A stretch of 64,000 nt of DNA, from contig JAWZYU010000126.1 in the NCBI GenBank assembly GCA_038380435.1, positions 124,001 to 188,000 of the forward strand, in the 5' to 3' direction. Below are positions 46,188 to 56,481 of this stretch, in pieces. This stretch comes from Ryuthela nishihirai. Taxonomy: Eukaryota; Arthropoda; Arachnida; Araneae; Heptathelidae. Numbering within the stretch: position 1 is the stretch's first letter; each line of letters starts with the position of its first letter. Below the pieces are notes generated by a model, which worked only from the letters and a program-made list of their open reading frames with translations, ran no database searches and was not told the DNA's origin. Position numbers and translations under genes: made by a program.

Positions 46188-49100
46188 CTGCCCCCTTCCT
46201 AGGTCTTGTTCGTCCCGAACAATTCTGGATTCCAAAGTTTCTTCAGTTCTTCGATGAAACGGGGCTAAACGATCCACGTGAACCACCTTGCACTTTGTAG
46301 CTGGACGTCGACGAATGCGATATACCACATCATTAATCCTGTTAACTATTGTATATGGACCTTCCCAAGGTTTCTGAAGTTTTGGAGATAGTCCTTTCTT
46401 TCTATGTGGACTGTATAGCCAGACAAGATCTCCTTGATTGAAAATAGTTCCATTTATTTTACTGTCATATCTTGTTTTGGTTCTGTCACTTGTTATGTCG
46501 ATGTTATGTCTAACGGAGTGATGGATTTCTTCTAGTCGTTGTTGCAATTCTTGTACGTATTGTGGAGTGGACACAGGCATTGCTTCGGGCCGACCATATA
46601 AAAGGTCACAGGGAAGACGTAACTCTCTTCCAAAAAGCATCATGGAAGGTGTCTGTCCAGTTGTTTCATGCACTGCCGTTCTATATGCCAGCAAAAGGAG
46701 TGGTACATGGCGATCCCAGTCACGTTGGTGGTCGTTCACAAATAATGCTAAATGCTGAGCAATTGTTCTATTGAACCTTTCAACCATACCATCCGACTGA
46801 GGGTGTAAGGGAGTTGTTCTGGTTTTCTGAATGCCTAATAGTTGACAGATGCCTTTAAACACATTGGATTCAAAATTCCGTCCTTGATCAGAGTGGAGTT
46901 GTAAAGGTACTCCATACCTACTAATGAAGTTATTAACTATCATCTCAGCCACTGTTGTTGCTTCCTGGTCTTGGATGGGATATACCTCAGGCCACTTTGT
47001 GAAATAATCCATTACCACTAATAAATATCGATTTCCATCATCAGTTCTAGGAAACGGACCCATTACATCAATGGCTATTCTTTCAAAAGGGGCACCAACG
47101 TTATACGTCTGCAGCTTACCCCGACTCCTAGTCTTAGGGCCTTTCTTTGCTGCACAGGCTTCACATTGCCTACACCATCTCTCAACGTCTGCCCTACTTT
47201 TCAGCCAATGAAATCGTTCCCTGGCTTTGGCTAATGTCTTATTAACACCGAAGTGTCCTCCAGTGGCACTATCATGTACATCTTTCATCACAAGTTCCAC
47301 TCGGGATCGAGGAAGGATTATCTGCCAACGGATCAGCCGTCCAGTGGGATTCTCCCATCTTCTGTATAATACTCCGTCTTCCATTTTTAAGGAGTCCCAC
47401 TGTGCCCAGTAACTTTTAGTAGTTGGACTATACCTCGAGATTTGCTCCCAATTAGGTCTTACATCAGATTTTTCAATCAATTCTAATATTGGTTTTATGT
47501 CTTCATCATCTAGTTGAGCCTTCCTGATTTCCATTGGATTCCAGATGTTAGGGGTGTCACTGTTTGTTTGTGTCGATACTATTTGTCTTATGGGCATTAT
47601 CTCTTTAGTTCCAAATTTCAGTTCTGCACTATAGCAATGTTTACAGTTGTCAATACATGGGCGCCTGGAAAGAGCATCTGCATTCTTATGCATTTTACCA
47701 CTTCGATGTTCGATGGAGAAATCGTATTCTTGTAACCGTTGTATCCACCTAGCGATTTGTCCTTCAGGGTTTTTGAAGTTTAATAACCATCTAAGTGCAG
47801 CATGATCAGTACGTATAAGGAATTTCTGGCCATAGAGATAATGATGAAAATGTTCTATTGCTTTTACTATTGCTAACAGTTCTTTGCGTGTTACACAGTA
47901 ATTCCGCTCTGGTTTGGATAAAGTTTTACTAAAGTATGCAATAACTCTCTCTTGTCCGTCTTGTTCCTGTGAAAGCACAGCACCAACTCCTGTGTTACTT
48001 GCGTCAGTATCTATTACGAATTGTTTTCCAGTTTGTGGGTACGCTAGCACTGGTGCTGTGGAAAGAGTTTTCTTTAGCTGTTGAAAGGCTATATCGCATT
48101 CGGTGGTCCACATAAACCGCTGGCCCTCTTCTGTCAGACGATGTAATGGCCTTGCGATGTTGGAGAAACCTTTGACAAATCTTCTATAGTAGGTGCAAAG
48201 TCCAATAAAACTACGAAGTTGATGAACATCTTGTGGTGGAGGCCAGTCTCTTACAGCTTCTATCTTACTAGGATCAGTCTTAATCCCTGCTGTAGTGATC
48301 ACATGACCAAGGTAATGAACTTCTTGCTGGAACAGTTTACACTTTGTCGGTCCCAATTTTAACTTGGCTGCCTTAAGTTTTTCAAATACTTGACGAAGAT
48401 TTCTTAAATGTTCTTCAAAAGTTCTTCCAAGAACTATGATGTCGTCCAAGTAAACCAGGCAGACCTCCAAAGACAAACCTTTGAGCACTGACTCCATTAG
48501 TCGCTCAAATGTGGCAGGTGCATTACAAAGTCCAAATGGCATCACCTTAAACTGCCAAAGTCCATTCCCTGTACTGAAAGCTGTTTTCTCACGGTCTTCA
48601 GGACGTATACCAACTTGCCAATAGCCGCTCTTTAAATCTAATGTTGAGAACCATTCTGACCCAGATAAAGTGTCTAGTGTATCGTCAATCCTGGGTAAAG
48701 GAAAGGAATCTTTCTTTGTTACGTCATTTAATCTGCGATAATCTACACAAAATCGTGTAGATCCATCCTTTTTCTTGACAAGAACTACTGGTGATGTCCA
48801 GGGACTCTGTGATGGTTCTATAATGCCCTGAGCTTCCATGTCCTTTATGAGTTGTTCCGTCTCCTCTCTTTTTGCCAATGGAAGCCTTCTTGCCGGCAGA
48901 TGGACTGGAGGAGAATCACCAGTGTTGATTTTATGTTCTGTCAGGTTAGTACGGCCATAATCATTTGATGTGGCAGAAAAAATGTCAGAAAATTCTTTTA
49001 ATAGGTTCTCGGCCTTAACAGCTTGGTTTTCAGTTAATATTTGTCTTGTTTCTCTCCATAATTCAGTAAGATGAGACGGGATGTCTGTATGATTTTGATA

Positions 49101-51062
49101 TGAATCGGTAACTTCTATTTTATTTATACTTGTTACACAGGTAACAGCTTCACATATTGCTAATTCCTCACCTTTTTTTAACATTCTACTGGATTTGTTA
49201 CAGTTCATCACTCTGATAGGGATCTGTTCTTTATCTATTCTGACTAAAGTCCTTGCAACCAGGATATTATGAGCCAAAGCTCCTTTACCAGAGGCATCAG
49301 TAACTGCCAATCGGAAGGCCCCAGAAGTCTCCGCCCGATGTCCACGGACTATAACTTCACTTTGTGCTGGGATCTCTGTGTCTTCCGTCACTAATATTGG
49401 AGTTACGCTTGGTAAAGAATCAGTCGTCCGGCTAAGCAGAGGAATCTCTTCTGTCTCATAGATGAGTAGGTTATCACTGGGTCTAATGTTGAATCCATGT
49501 TTCTTAAGAAAATCAAGGCCTAATATGCATTCGTCGTAGATGTCAGCGATGTAAACAGGATGGCGAACCAGACAGCTACCAACTCGAATATTAAGTTCTA
49601 TTTTTCCATGAACCTTTGCACGATCTCCAGTGGCCGTTTGTAGGCTTATTCTAGACTGTGTAGTATTCAAGTTTGGGTGAGGTATTATTTTCTTTATTAT
49701 ATCCGTTCTGAGTAAAGTTACATTTGCACCAGTGTCGACTATCATACGGCAAGGTATTCCATTTATGGCTCCATCAGCTACTAATCCATTATTATCACCA
49801 TGCAATGTTGAAACGTGGGCGACTTCCCCTGGGGCCAACCAATCAACAACCAGCCTTTGCCTCGCAAGATTGATAAATTTTCTGTTTCTCTGATCCTGTT
49901 GTCTAGTTGATGTACTTGGACTCCTCATTCGTTTCCTAGTGCAGTTGGTACGAATGTGTCCGGTCTTGCCACAATTCCAACACTGGAGGTCTGTTGTAGG
50001 TTTTGAAGAAGAACCTTTTATATCTTTCAAAACGGATAGTATGGCTTTGGTTAGTTCTTTCATTTCATTATCCTTTTCTACAGTTTCTTCTGCACTTACA
50101 AATCTCACTGTACGTTTGTTCGCTCGGGAGGAAAGCCTAGAGCACTCGTATTTCATAGCATGTACCACAGCTAACTTTAAGGATTCACCTTCCAACATCC
50201 TCAGAGATTGCTGAGTGTCAGGGTCAGCAATAGCATCAATAAATTGTAATTGAGCTAAATTATCTTGAATTTCTGGTGGACAGTTACTATAAGCCAATCT
50301 AGCTAGACGCTCAATATCACTAGCAAGCTCTTGCAAAGTTTCACCACTTTTCTGCATGCGATGTTTAAATTGAGTTACGTAATATTGTTTTAAATAACTA
50401 TCACCAAACCTTAGTTCTAATGCAGAAACTAGACTTTGATAATCAAGTCGTTTTTCTTCTGGAACAGACTGCAAAACTTCCGCAGCAGAATTTCTTAAGG
50501 AAGCTGCAAGAAAACTGGCCTTTTGGAATTCATTCCACTCATTGGCTGTAGCGATAACTTCGAATTGTGTTTTAAATACTGTCCAAGATGATTGACCATC
50601 ATATGTAGAAGGTTTAGTTGTATTTTTAGCGATATGTGTAATAACATTACTTCCACTAGAATTATTATTATCACAAGCAGAAGGTAACATTTCATTTCTC
50701 AAAATCTGAAACTGGCGTTCACAATCAGTTTTTACAATTTCTATTTCATGTTTATAATCTAACTTAACACTATCAAGATCATATTTTACACTGTCAATTT
50801 CAACCTTTAAACAATCACATTGTTTATTAAGTTCGGTTTTAATGTCCTTACACTGATCAGTAATCTTATCAATTTGAGAAGCCACTTCAGCTCTCATCTC
50901 AGTATTTTGTGCGGCCATTTCGGCTTTCAAGTCACCTATTTTATCGCTTTGGGCAGCTATATCACTTTTAATCTCTTTCATATCAGTCATCTGCGTAGCC
51001 ATATCGACTTTCAAGCTATTTATCAACTTTACTAATTCATCCATACTTCTAGTTAACGGCAT
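46092..51062 (-). CDS. gag-pol: Gag-Pol polyprotein of the Gypsy element (1,656 aa)
   Basis: Start at 51,062, 31 bases from the 5' LTR. Residues 8-125 are a likely coiled coil and 150-310 a Gag-like region. A CCHC zinc knuckle (CWNCGKTGHIRTNC) lies at 361-374. The protease motif DTGA is at 443-446. RT runs over about 720-930 with YLDD at 871-874. RNase H has D1018/D1020, E1061 and D1086. The integrase zinc finger is H1263, H1270, C1297, C1300; its catalytic triad is D1332, D1392, E1428 (35 residues between the last two). A GPY/F module (WEGPY) is at 1566-1570. Gag and Pol share one frame with no frameshift signal. The last 32 codons lie in the 3' LTR. No break was seen and no env-like frame follows. 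Confidence 0.97.
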   Translation of the reverse strand: MPLTRSMDELVKLINSLKVDMATQMTDMKEIKSDIAAQSDKIGDLKAEMAAQNTEMRAEVASQIDKITDQCKDIKTELNKQCDCLKVEIDSVKYDLDSVKLDYKHEIEIVKTDCERQFQILRNEMLPSACDNNNSSGSNVITHIAKNTTKPSTYDGQSSWTVFKTQFEVIATANEWNEFQKASFLAASLRNSAAEVLQSVPEEKRLDYQSLVSALELRFGDSYLKQYYVTQFKHRMQKSGETLQELASDIERLARLAYSNCPPEIQDNLAQLQFIDAIADPDTQQSLRMLEGESLKLAVVHAMKYECSRLSSRANKRTVRFVSAEETVEKDNEMKELTKAILSVLKDIKGSSSKPTTDLQCWNCGKTGHIRTNCTRKRMRSPSTSTRQQDQRNRKFINLARQRLVVDWLAPGEVAHVSTLHGDNNGLVADGAINGIPCRMIVDTGANVTLLRTDIIKKIIPHPNLNTTQSRISLQTATGDRAKVHGKIELNIRVGSCLVRHPVYIADIYDECILGLDFLKKHGFNIRPSDNLLIYETEEIPLLSRTTDSLPSVTPILVTEDTEIPAQSEVIVRGHRAETSGAFRLAVTDASGKGALAHNILVARTLVRIDKEQIPIRVMNCNKSSRMLKKGEELAICEAVTCVTSINKIEVTDSYQNHTDIPSHLTELWRETRQILTENQAVKAENLLKEFSDIFSATSNDYGRTNLTEHKINTGDSPPVHLPARRLPLAKREETEQLIKDMEAQGIIEPSQSPWTSPVVLVKKKDGSTRFCVDYRRLNDVTKKDSFPLPRIDDTLDTLSGSEWFSTLDLKSGYWQVGIRPEDREKTAFSTGNGLWQFKVMPFGLCNAPATFERLMESVLKGLSLEVCLVYLDDIIVLGRTFEEHLRNLRQVFEKLKAAKLKLGPTKCKLFQQEVHYLGHVITTAGIKTDPSKIEAVRDWPPPQDVHQLRSFIGLCTYYRRFVKGFSNIARPLHRLTEEGQRFMWTTECDIAFQQLKKTLSTAPVLAYPQTGKQFVIDTDASNTGVGAVLSQEQDGQERVIAYFSKTLSKPERNYCVTRKELLAIVKAIEHFHHYLYGQKFLIRTDHAALRWLLNFKNPEGQIARWIQRLQEYDFSIEHRSGKMHKNADALSRRPCIDNCKHCYSAELKFGTKEIMPIRQIVSTQTNSDTPNIWNPMEIRKAQLDDEDIKPILELIEKSDVRPNWEQISRYSPTTKSYWAQWDSLKMEDGVLYRRWENPTGRLIRWQIILPRSRVELVMKDVHDSATGGHFGVNKTLAKARERFHWLKSRADVERWCRQCEACAAKKGPKTRSRGKLQTYNVGAPFERIAIDVMGPFPRTDDGNRYLLVVMDYFTKWPEVYPIQDQEATTVAEMIVNNFISRYGVPLQLHSDQGRNFESNVFKGICQLLGIQKTRTTPLHPQSDGMVERFNRTIAQHLALFVNDHQRDWDRHVPLLLLAYRTAVHETTGQTPSMMLFGRELRLPCDLLYGRPEAMPVSTPQYVQELQQRLEEIHHSVRHNIDITSDRTKTRYDSKINGTIFNQGDLVWLYSPHRKKGLSPKLQKPWEGPYTIVNRINDVVYRIRRRPATKCKVVHVDRLAPFHRRTEETLESRIVRDEQDLGRGQCYDRRNLATESKKFQPTNKNFGRIWRRRVER
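46188..46200 (-). promoter_or_regulatory. Polypurine tract of the Gypsy element
   Basis: On the minus strand AGGAAGGGGGCAG lies directly before the 3' LTR, where the plus-strand primer is expected. It lies within the 3' part of the Gag-Pol frame. Confidence 0.85.
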
Positions 51063-51072
51063 TCAATAAATT

Positions 51073-51090
51073 ATCCCACTTCTGACACCA
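51073..51090 (-). promoter_or_regulatory. Primer binding site of the Gypsy element
   Basis: The minus strand reads TGGTGTCAGAAGTGGGAT two bases after the 5' LTR. It is complementary to a tRNA 3' end of the form ATCCCACTTCTGACACCA, which fits a tRNA-Leu acceptor and T-arm. The tRNA identity is inference. Confidence 0.8.
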
Positions 51091-51092
51091 AA

Positions 51093-51719
51093 TGTTGCGG
51101 ATCACAAAAATGGATAGCCACTGAGCGTGAGTATTAAAAGCTATATTTCAAAACCAAATTCAATACAAGGTAAATTGTTACAAAGGAAATATGGATGAAG
51201 TATCTTATTAACAAAATCAACTATTAACATGCACAAGTCATCAATCTTCCTGCGTAGAGCACACAATATCAGCTCTGTGTATTTTACTAAATACTACCTT
51301 CTACTTGATTTACCAGGTCACCCGAAGATCTTCACTCGTAAACCAATTCTCGTCCTGTGCTAATAACTTTTCACACACTAGCCGAACAAAAAGACAGTCC
51401 GTGTAGATATTCGAAGTTAGCCATAAAAGTTCCCACTTTTATACTTCCGCGTATACACAACACATCAAGTTACTTCTTGATACTTAACGATAAAAGATCC
51501 CACTTTTATCCTTCCGCGTATACACAACACATCAAGTTACTTCTTGATACTTACGCGCACTGTCTCAGAACAGCTCACCGTCCATTTTCGAACTCTCCGA
51601 CCGTTACAATCCAAAAACGACCGTTAACGCTCCACTCTCCTTCTCCAAATTCTCCCAAAGTTCTTATTCGTTGGCTGAAACTTTTTGCTTTCGGTTGCCA
51701 GATTCCTTCTGTCGTAACA
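51093..51719 (-). repeat. 5' LTR of the Gypsy element
   Basis: Offset exactly 5,532 bases from the 3' LTR and of the same length. It carries the same 67-base internal duplication. The element's promoter should lie here, directed toward lower coordinates. Confidence 0.95.
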
Positions 51720-51861
51720 ATATTAAGACCTGTATGTATTAGTATAGTATTAAGTATTAGTATTAAGACCTGTATGATCGTTTAGGAAATAATAAGCAAA
51801 AGGTCTTGTGCCGAAAAAGAAATGTAGATATCTAGAACAAATGAATTAAAAAATTAAATAC

Positions 51862-52440
51862 CCCCCTCAAGCAGCTGCTTGACACAGAGGTCTGATAGAA
51901 TGCCTGTCACTTTATACGCCACAGTTGAAAGTCTGTGAGGATGGCTGGACCTCAGCAGAAAACTAACATGCCTTACCCGGGAGGGGCGGGGGGTGGCTCA
52001 GTCGTTAGCGCGCCAGGCTCGTAATCTGTAGTTCCCAGGTTCGAGTCCCAGTTGGGTCAGTGTTGAGATTTATCTCCGCAAAATTCCCCGCCCTGCCCAC
52101 GGTCAGTAGGGAACACCGATGGGCTTGGAAAGGCTGCCGTCCGTCGGATGGGACGTTAAGCCGTGGCCCCGTGTACAGGAGAGAGCCATACATTGTGCAC
52201 GTTAAAGAACACGCTGGATGGCCTTGACGGGAGGCTACCATCTGTCTCCCAACAGCTGTTCCAGTGGGTAACTTCCTCCAACATTCTCTGAGCCTTCGGG
52301 GTCCATGTGACCTGGCCATTTAGCCCATGGTGTGCAAAAAAGTGCCGCTCAGAGGTAAAACAATCCAATCCAAGACTTTCCCGGGGGTTCGAACCCAGGT
52401 CCCTTTGATCAGTGGTCAAGTGCGCTAACCACTCGACAAC
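51862..52440 (-). mobile_element. SINE-B interrupted by SINE-A
   Basis: Reverse SINE-B: tail and AAGCAGCTGCTTG first, then body up to the CCTTACCCGGGA word. After the SINE-A insertion follow the B-box region GGTTCGAACCC and the head (complement of CCACTCGACAAC). Confidence 0.82.
51983..52374 (+). mobile_element. SINE-A, full length, in SINE-B
   Basis: Complete copy with minor divergence. Confidence 0.92.
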
Positions 52441-52690
52441 AAATGATGAGAAACGTAATTTTTTGCAAATTCCACTCTAAGTTGATTCACAATTTGGGAA
52501 TATTTAAAACAACCAAAAAGAATATAAATGTGATATGAAATCACAGGGCTGTTCCATGCATTCACAAAATGTATTCTATTTATAGGTAAATTAGCGTACG
52601 ACATCATCTGAAAGAGACTGCCTTTTTATTTTTTTGATTTCTCATTGATTTGTAAGTCGTTTGTCGAAGTTGAACTCTGACACAGGCATG

Positions 52691-53112
52691 TACGGTCGCT
52701 CAAAAAAAATATCCGAACACTATGGTTGATTACAGAATTCAGAAAAAATATCTGGAAACGATTTTTTCAGAAATTAGTGATCTGGCAACCTTCGTGTCAC
52801 GTGATTACAGAATTCAGGAAAAATATCTGGAGCGTGTGCAGTAACTGCACACGCTCCAGTTTGCTGTGAACGGTAACTGGAGCGTGTACAGTTACTGTAC
52901 ACGCTCCAGTTACTGTACACGCTCCAGTTACCGTTCACAGCAAACTGGAGCGTGTGCAGTTACTGCACACGCTCCAGATATTTTTCCTGAATTCTGTAAT
53001 CACGTGACACGAAGGTTGCCAGATCACTAATTTCTAAAAAAATCGTTTCCAGATATTTTTTCTGAATTCTGTAATCAACCATAGTGTTCGGATATTTTTT
53101 TGAGCGACTGTA
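52691..53112. mobile_element. MITE-T, complete
   Basis: Starts TACGGTCGCTC, ends GAGCGACTGTA. The centre (about 52,830-52,975) is a series of nearly perfect palindromes of GGAGCGTG-TACAGT and GGAGCGTGTGCAGT blocks. Confidence 0.9.
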
Positions 53113-53356
53113 CACACGGAACTTCAAGAAAAAATGTGATGAAAAATATTGGTTTTGCCGTGACTGGGATTCGAATCCACGTCTCCAGGAAACATACCAG
53201 TTATGCTAAACACAATTTTATTTTAGCCCTATATTTTATATTCGACACTTAAAACAGATTTAAAAAAAATTCAATAAAATCTCATTCCGTCATTTTAACC
53301 TTTTCAGTTCGATGGAATATTCTAGTAGTTGAAAAACACTAAAAGTTTTTTTAGCT

Positions 53357-53950
53357 GTCCCATGGCCGAGTGGTTAGCGCGCTTGGCTACTGATCTAAGG
53401 GACCTGGTTCGAGCCCCGGGTAAGGCATGGTTGTGTGTGTTGTTTTTCTGCTGAGGTCCTGCCAGCCTCACAGACCTTCTACTATGGCATATAAACTGAC
53501 AGGCTCCTGTCAGACCTGCGCGGGGGTGGTTCAGTCGGTAGCGCGCCAGGCTCGTAATCTGTAGTTCCCAGGTTCGAGTCCCAGCTGGGTCAGCGCTGAG
53601 ATTTATCTCCGCAAAATTCCCCGCCCTGCCCACGGTCAGTAGGGGACACCGATGGGCTTGGAAAGATGGTAGCCTCCCGTCAAGGCAATCCAGTGTGTTC
53701 TTTAACGTGCACAGGGTATGACTCTCCCGCATACGGGGCCACGGCTTAACGTCCCATCCGACGGACGACGGCTACCATCTGTCTCCCAACAGCTCTTCCA
53801 GTGGTTCCCCTCCCCCAACCTTCTCTGAGCCTTCGGGGTTCATGTGACCTGGCCATTTAGCCGATGGTGTGCAAAAAAGTGCCGCCCAGAGGTAAAACAA
53901 TCCAATCCTGTCAGACCTCTGTGGCAAGCAGCTGCTTGAGGAGGTATTTA
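53357..53950 (+). mobile_element. SINE-B interrupted by SINE-A
   Basis: Full head (TGGCCGAGTGGTTAGCGCGC), B-box and body up to CCTGTCAGACCT. It resumes after the SINE-A with the same word and ends in the AAGCAGCTGCTT palindrome and tail. Confidence 0.88.
53519..53906 (+). mobile_element. SINE-A with inverted middle
   Basis: Head and spacer are forward (to about 53,664), the middle 53,665-53,772 is reversed, and the tail is forward again. The target-site duplication CCTGTCAGACCT is at 53,507-53,518 and 53,907-53,918. Confidence 0.92.
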
Positions 53951-54264
53951 TGAAAAACACTACTCAAGTCTCATTCTCAGAATGGCCCCTCACCCAAGCT
54001 AAATTCCTAGAGCTTCCCCGAAAATGAACCCTCCAAAACAAAAATTTTGACTCCGTAACTAAATTGTCTACCCCCTCCCCCAACAAGATAAATTATGTAT
54101 AATTGTGTGGCAACATGTTTTGTTCAAATATACCAATAATATCATAGTTTAAAAAATCATCGCTGATCGTTTTGGATTACTTTTTTAAAACTTTGTTCAC
54201 TTTTATGTATATTCTGCTTTCTTGAAACACGTATATTAGTTTTAGTAATATATATTTTTTACAG
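53951..54264. other. Intron sequence before exon g
   Basis: AT-rich; ends in a strong polypyrimidine tract. Nothing else recognised. Confidence 0.45.
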
Positions 54265-54367
54265 CACGAATTTGACAGTATGAGTCAATTAGATGGCGAA
54301 TTTAGTAAAGGACGCTTTGGTTTAGCATTAGCCTCCCTCAAAGACATAAACAGAGATGAATTTCAAG
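54265..54367 (+). CDS. Integrin alpha exon g (blade 6, calcium loop)
   Basis: Acceptor tttttacag, donor TTTCAAG|gtaaaa, 103 bases in phase 0. It reads HEFDSMSQLDGEFSKGRFGL, then ALASLKDINRDEFQ. The RFG strand and the DINRDEFQD loop (finished in exon h) match the blade-6 calcium site D-x-N-x-D-x-x-x-D, with E in place of the usual glycine after the third aspartate. Confidence 0.95.
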
Positions 54368-54393
54368 GTAAAATTATCTCTTTATTTTAGTAT

Positions 54394-54929
54394 TTAACCC
54401 TTTCACGACTAAGGGAAACATTTTTCCCATTTTAAAATTGGTGATTGTCGTATTTAATTATAACCTTATCTGCATTTTTTATACAGAATGTCAAAATAGA
54501 ACGTATGCCGAACGCAATTACGTAAACGGGAACGTTTAGAAAACAGAAACAGAACTGTCAGGACGCATAATATATGTACTATGTGCAATGTCCATCTTTG
54601 CCTCACTACCAAAAGAAATTGCTTCGCAGAATATCATAATTAGCACATCATTTTGTATAGTAATTTCATTTCATAATTTTGTATTATTTTAGTTAACATT
54701 TTGTTCTAATAAACCAATAAATAAAAGACATTGCATAATAAGCCTAACTATAATTTGTGTTACCTTTATAGTCCATTGGGAAAAATATTTCTCATAAAAT
54801 TCCAAAAAAACTACACATTGTTATGTATTTTTCTTATGTTTTTCATTTATTTTACGTCTAAACAAACTAAAATAAACAGTTACATACTAATATTTACTCT
54901 TAGAAACCTTGTGGTCCTGAAAGGGTTAA
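54394..54929. mobile_element. piggyBac-like MITE
   Basis: TTAA at both borders (54,394-54,397 and 54,926-54,929), with terminal repeats CCCTTTCACGAC and, inverted, CCCTTTCAGGAC (one mismatch). TTAA targets and CCCTTT ends are typical of piggyBac elements. The 528-base interior is AT-rich and encodes no transposase. It begins 26 bases after the donor of exon g. Confidence 0.82.
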
Positions 54930-55190
54930 CATCATTGTAGTAAAACGTAATTTCTCAGCATTTTAGAATGTTACATGTCATTGAATTACAAATGATGTTA
55001 CATTTATTGATTCAAAGTTATGGTGAATTTTCAACATCATTTTTCTGTGTAATAGTTTGCGTTGGTTGTTAAATATGCATAATTAACATGAATACAGGAT
55101 GAAATTTCGGAACCCCATATATACAACCATCTGGAATATTTTAGTAACAAAAATAGAGTCAAAGAGAAACAAAACCTTGTTTCTATGATG

Positions 55191-56055
55191 TACAGTGGTT
55201 CAAAAAAGTATCCAAACATTATTTCAGTGATTTGACAGAATTCAGAAAAAAAATCTGGCAACGATTTCTTTTTTAGAAATTAGTGATCTGGCAACCTTCG
55301 TGTCACGTGATTACAGAATTCAGGAAAAATATCTGGAGCATGTACAGCAACTGTACACGCTCCAGTTACCGTTCACAGCAAACTGGAGCGTGTGCAGTTA
55401 CTGCACACGCTCCAGTTTTCTCTATTATTTTTATACTAGATCGTGTGGGCTCACTCACGGAAACACGCTCAATAAATGCACACGCTCAATATTTCCGTGA
55501 GTGAGCCCACACGATCTAGTATAAAAATAATATGACCACCTACAGTCGCTCAAAAAAAGTATCCGAACACTATGGTTGATTACAGAATTCGGAAAAAATA
55601 TCTGGCAATGATTTTCTTTTAGAAATTAGTGATCTGGCAACCTTCGTGTCACGTGACACGTATTTCTCACGCTATAGTACAGTCGCTCAAAAAAGTATTC
55701 GAACACTATGGTTGATTACAGAATTCGGAAAAAATATCTGGCAATGATTTTCTTTTAGAAATTAGTGATCTGGCAACCTTCGTGTCACGTGACACGTATT
55801 TCTCACGCTATAGTACAGTCGCTCAAAAAAGTATTCGAACACTATGGTTGATTACAGAATTCGGAAAAAATATCTGGCAACGATTTTTTTAGAAATTAGT
55901 GATCTGGCAACATTCGTGTCACGTGACACGAAGGTTGCCAGATCACTAATTTCTAAAAAAATCGTTGCCAGATATTTTTTTCTGAATTCTGTAATCAATC
56001 ATAGTGTTCGGATACTTTTTTGAGCGACTGTACTATAGCGTGAGAAATACGTCAC
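55191..56055. mobile_element. MITE-T cluster with tandem half units
   Basis: An older copy opens at 55,191 (TACAGTGGTTC). From 55,541 a left-half unit begins three times (55,541, 55,678, 55,814; step 136-137). A single right end closes at 56,032. The word before each later repeat (ATTTCTCACGCTATAG) returns inverted just outside the right end (56,033-56,050). Confidence 0.85.
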
Positions 56056-56468
56056 CAACCATTTCGAACGAATTTAACTTAAAAACAAAAGAATAAGAAA
56101 GTTGTATTAAGAGGAATTAGAGCGTGAAGGAAAACGTAGTTTGTCTTTATCTGTGAACTAAAAAGTATTAAAAAATGATTTTGTTTGGTGTGTTAAATAA
56201 GTTATTAGTGATGATTCTGTTAATGGACTGGTAAGAAAAAGAAGGATCCTTAGTACACTCAAAGATGTGGCTGAAGAGGTTATATGTTAGTCGAAAAAGA
56301 ACAGCTGATCTCAACTTTTCTATAGGAATTGTTCATATTTTGATGCATAGTTATATTTAGTTTGTTTAGGAATTGGTAAGATTATTCTTTAGAGATTGTT
56401 GATTTGTTCACAAATATGATTGTGCCACTTATACACTGTTGTAGAAAGCCTTATTTTATGTTTTGAGT
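56056..56468. other. Intron stretch, nothing recognised
   Basis: AT-rich; no gene or family identified. Confidence 0.4.
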
Positions 56469-56481
56469 AGAGATAGTAAGA

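Larger units (their letters stand above)
45561..51719 (-). mobile_element. Ty3/Gypsy LTR retrotransposon, complete
   Basis: 6,159 bases, minus strand. Two 627-base LTRs (TG...CA), the 4-bp target duplication ATAT on both sides (45,557-45,560 and 51,720-51,723), a tRNA primer site, a purine tract and one uninterrupted Gag-Pol frame. The domain order protease, RT, RNase H, integrase places it in the Ty3/Gypsy group. It sits antisense in the integrin intron between exons f and g. Confidence 0.96.

Noticed and set aside
45825..46202. Identical 120-140-codon frames in both LTRs
   Set aside because: They lie in the non-coding LTR and read opposite to the element; they are identical only because the LTRs are.
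49939..50214. Plus-strand open frames across the Gypsy element
   Set aside because: They are shadows of the intact minus-strand Gag-Pol frame.
53150..53215. Possible degenerate tRNA or SINE head (GGGATTCGAATCC)
   Set aside because: Only a B-box-like word is present; no body or second copy was seen.
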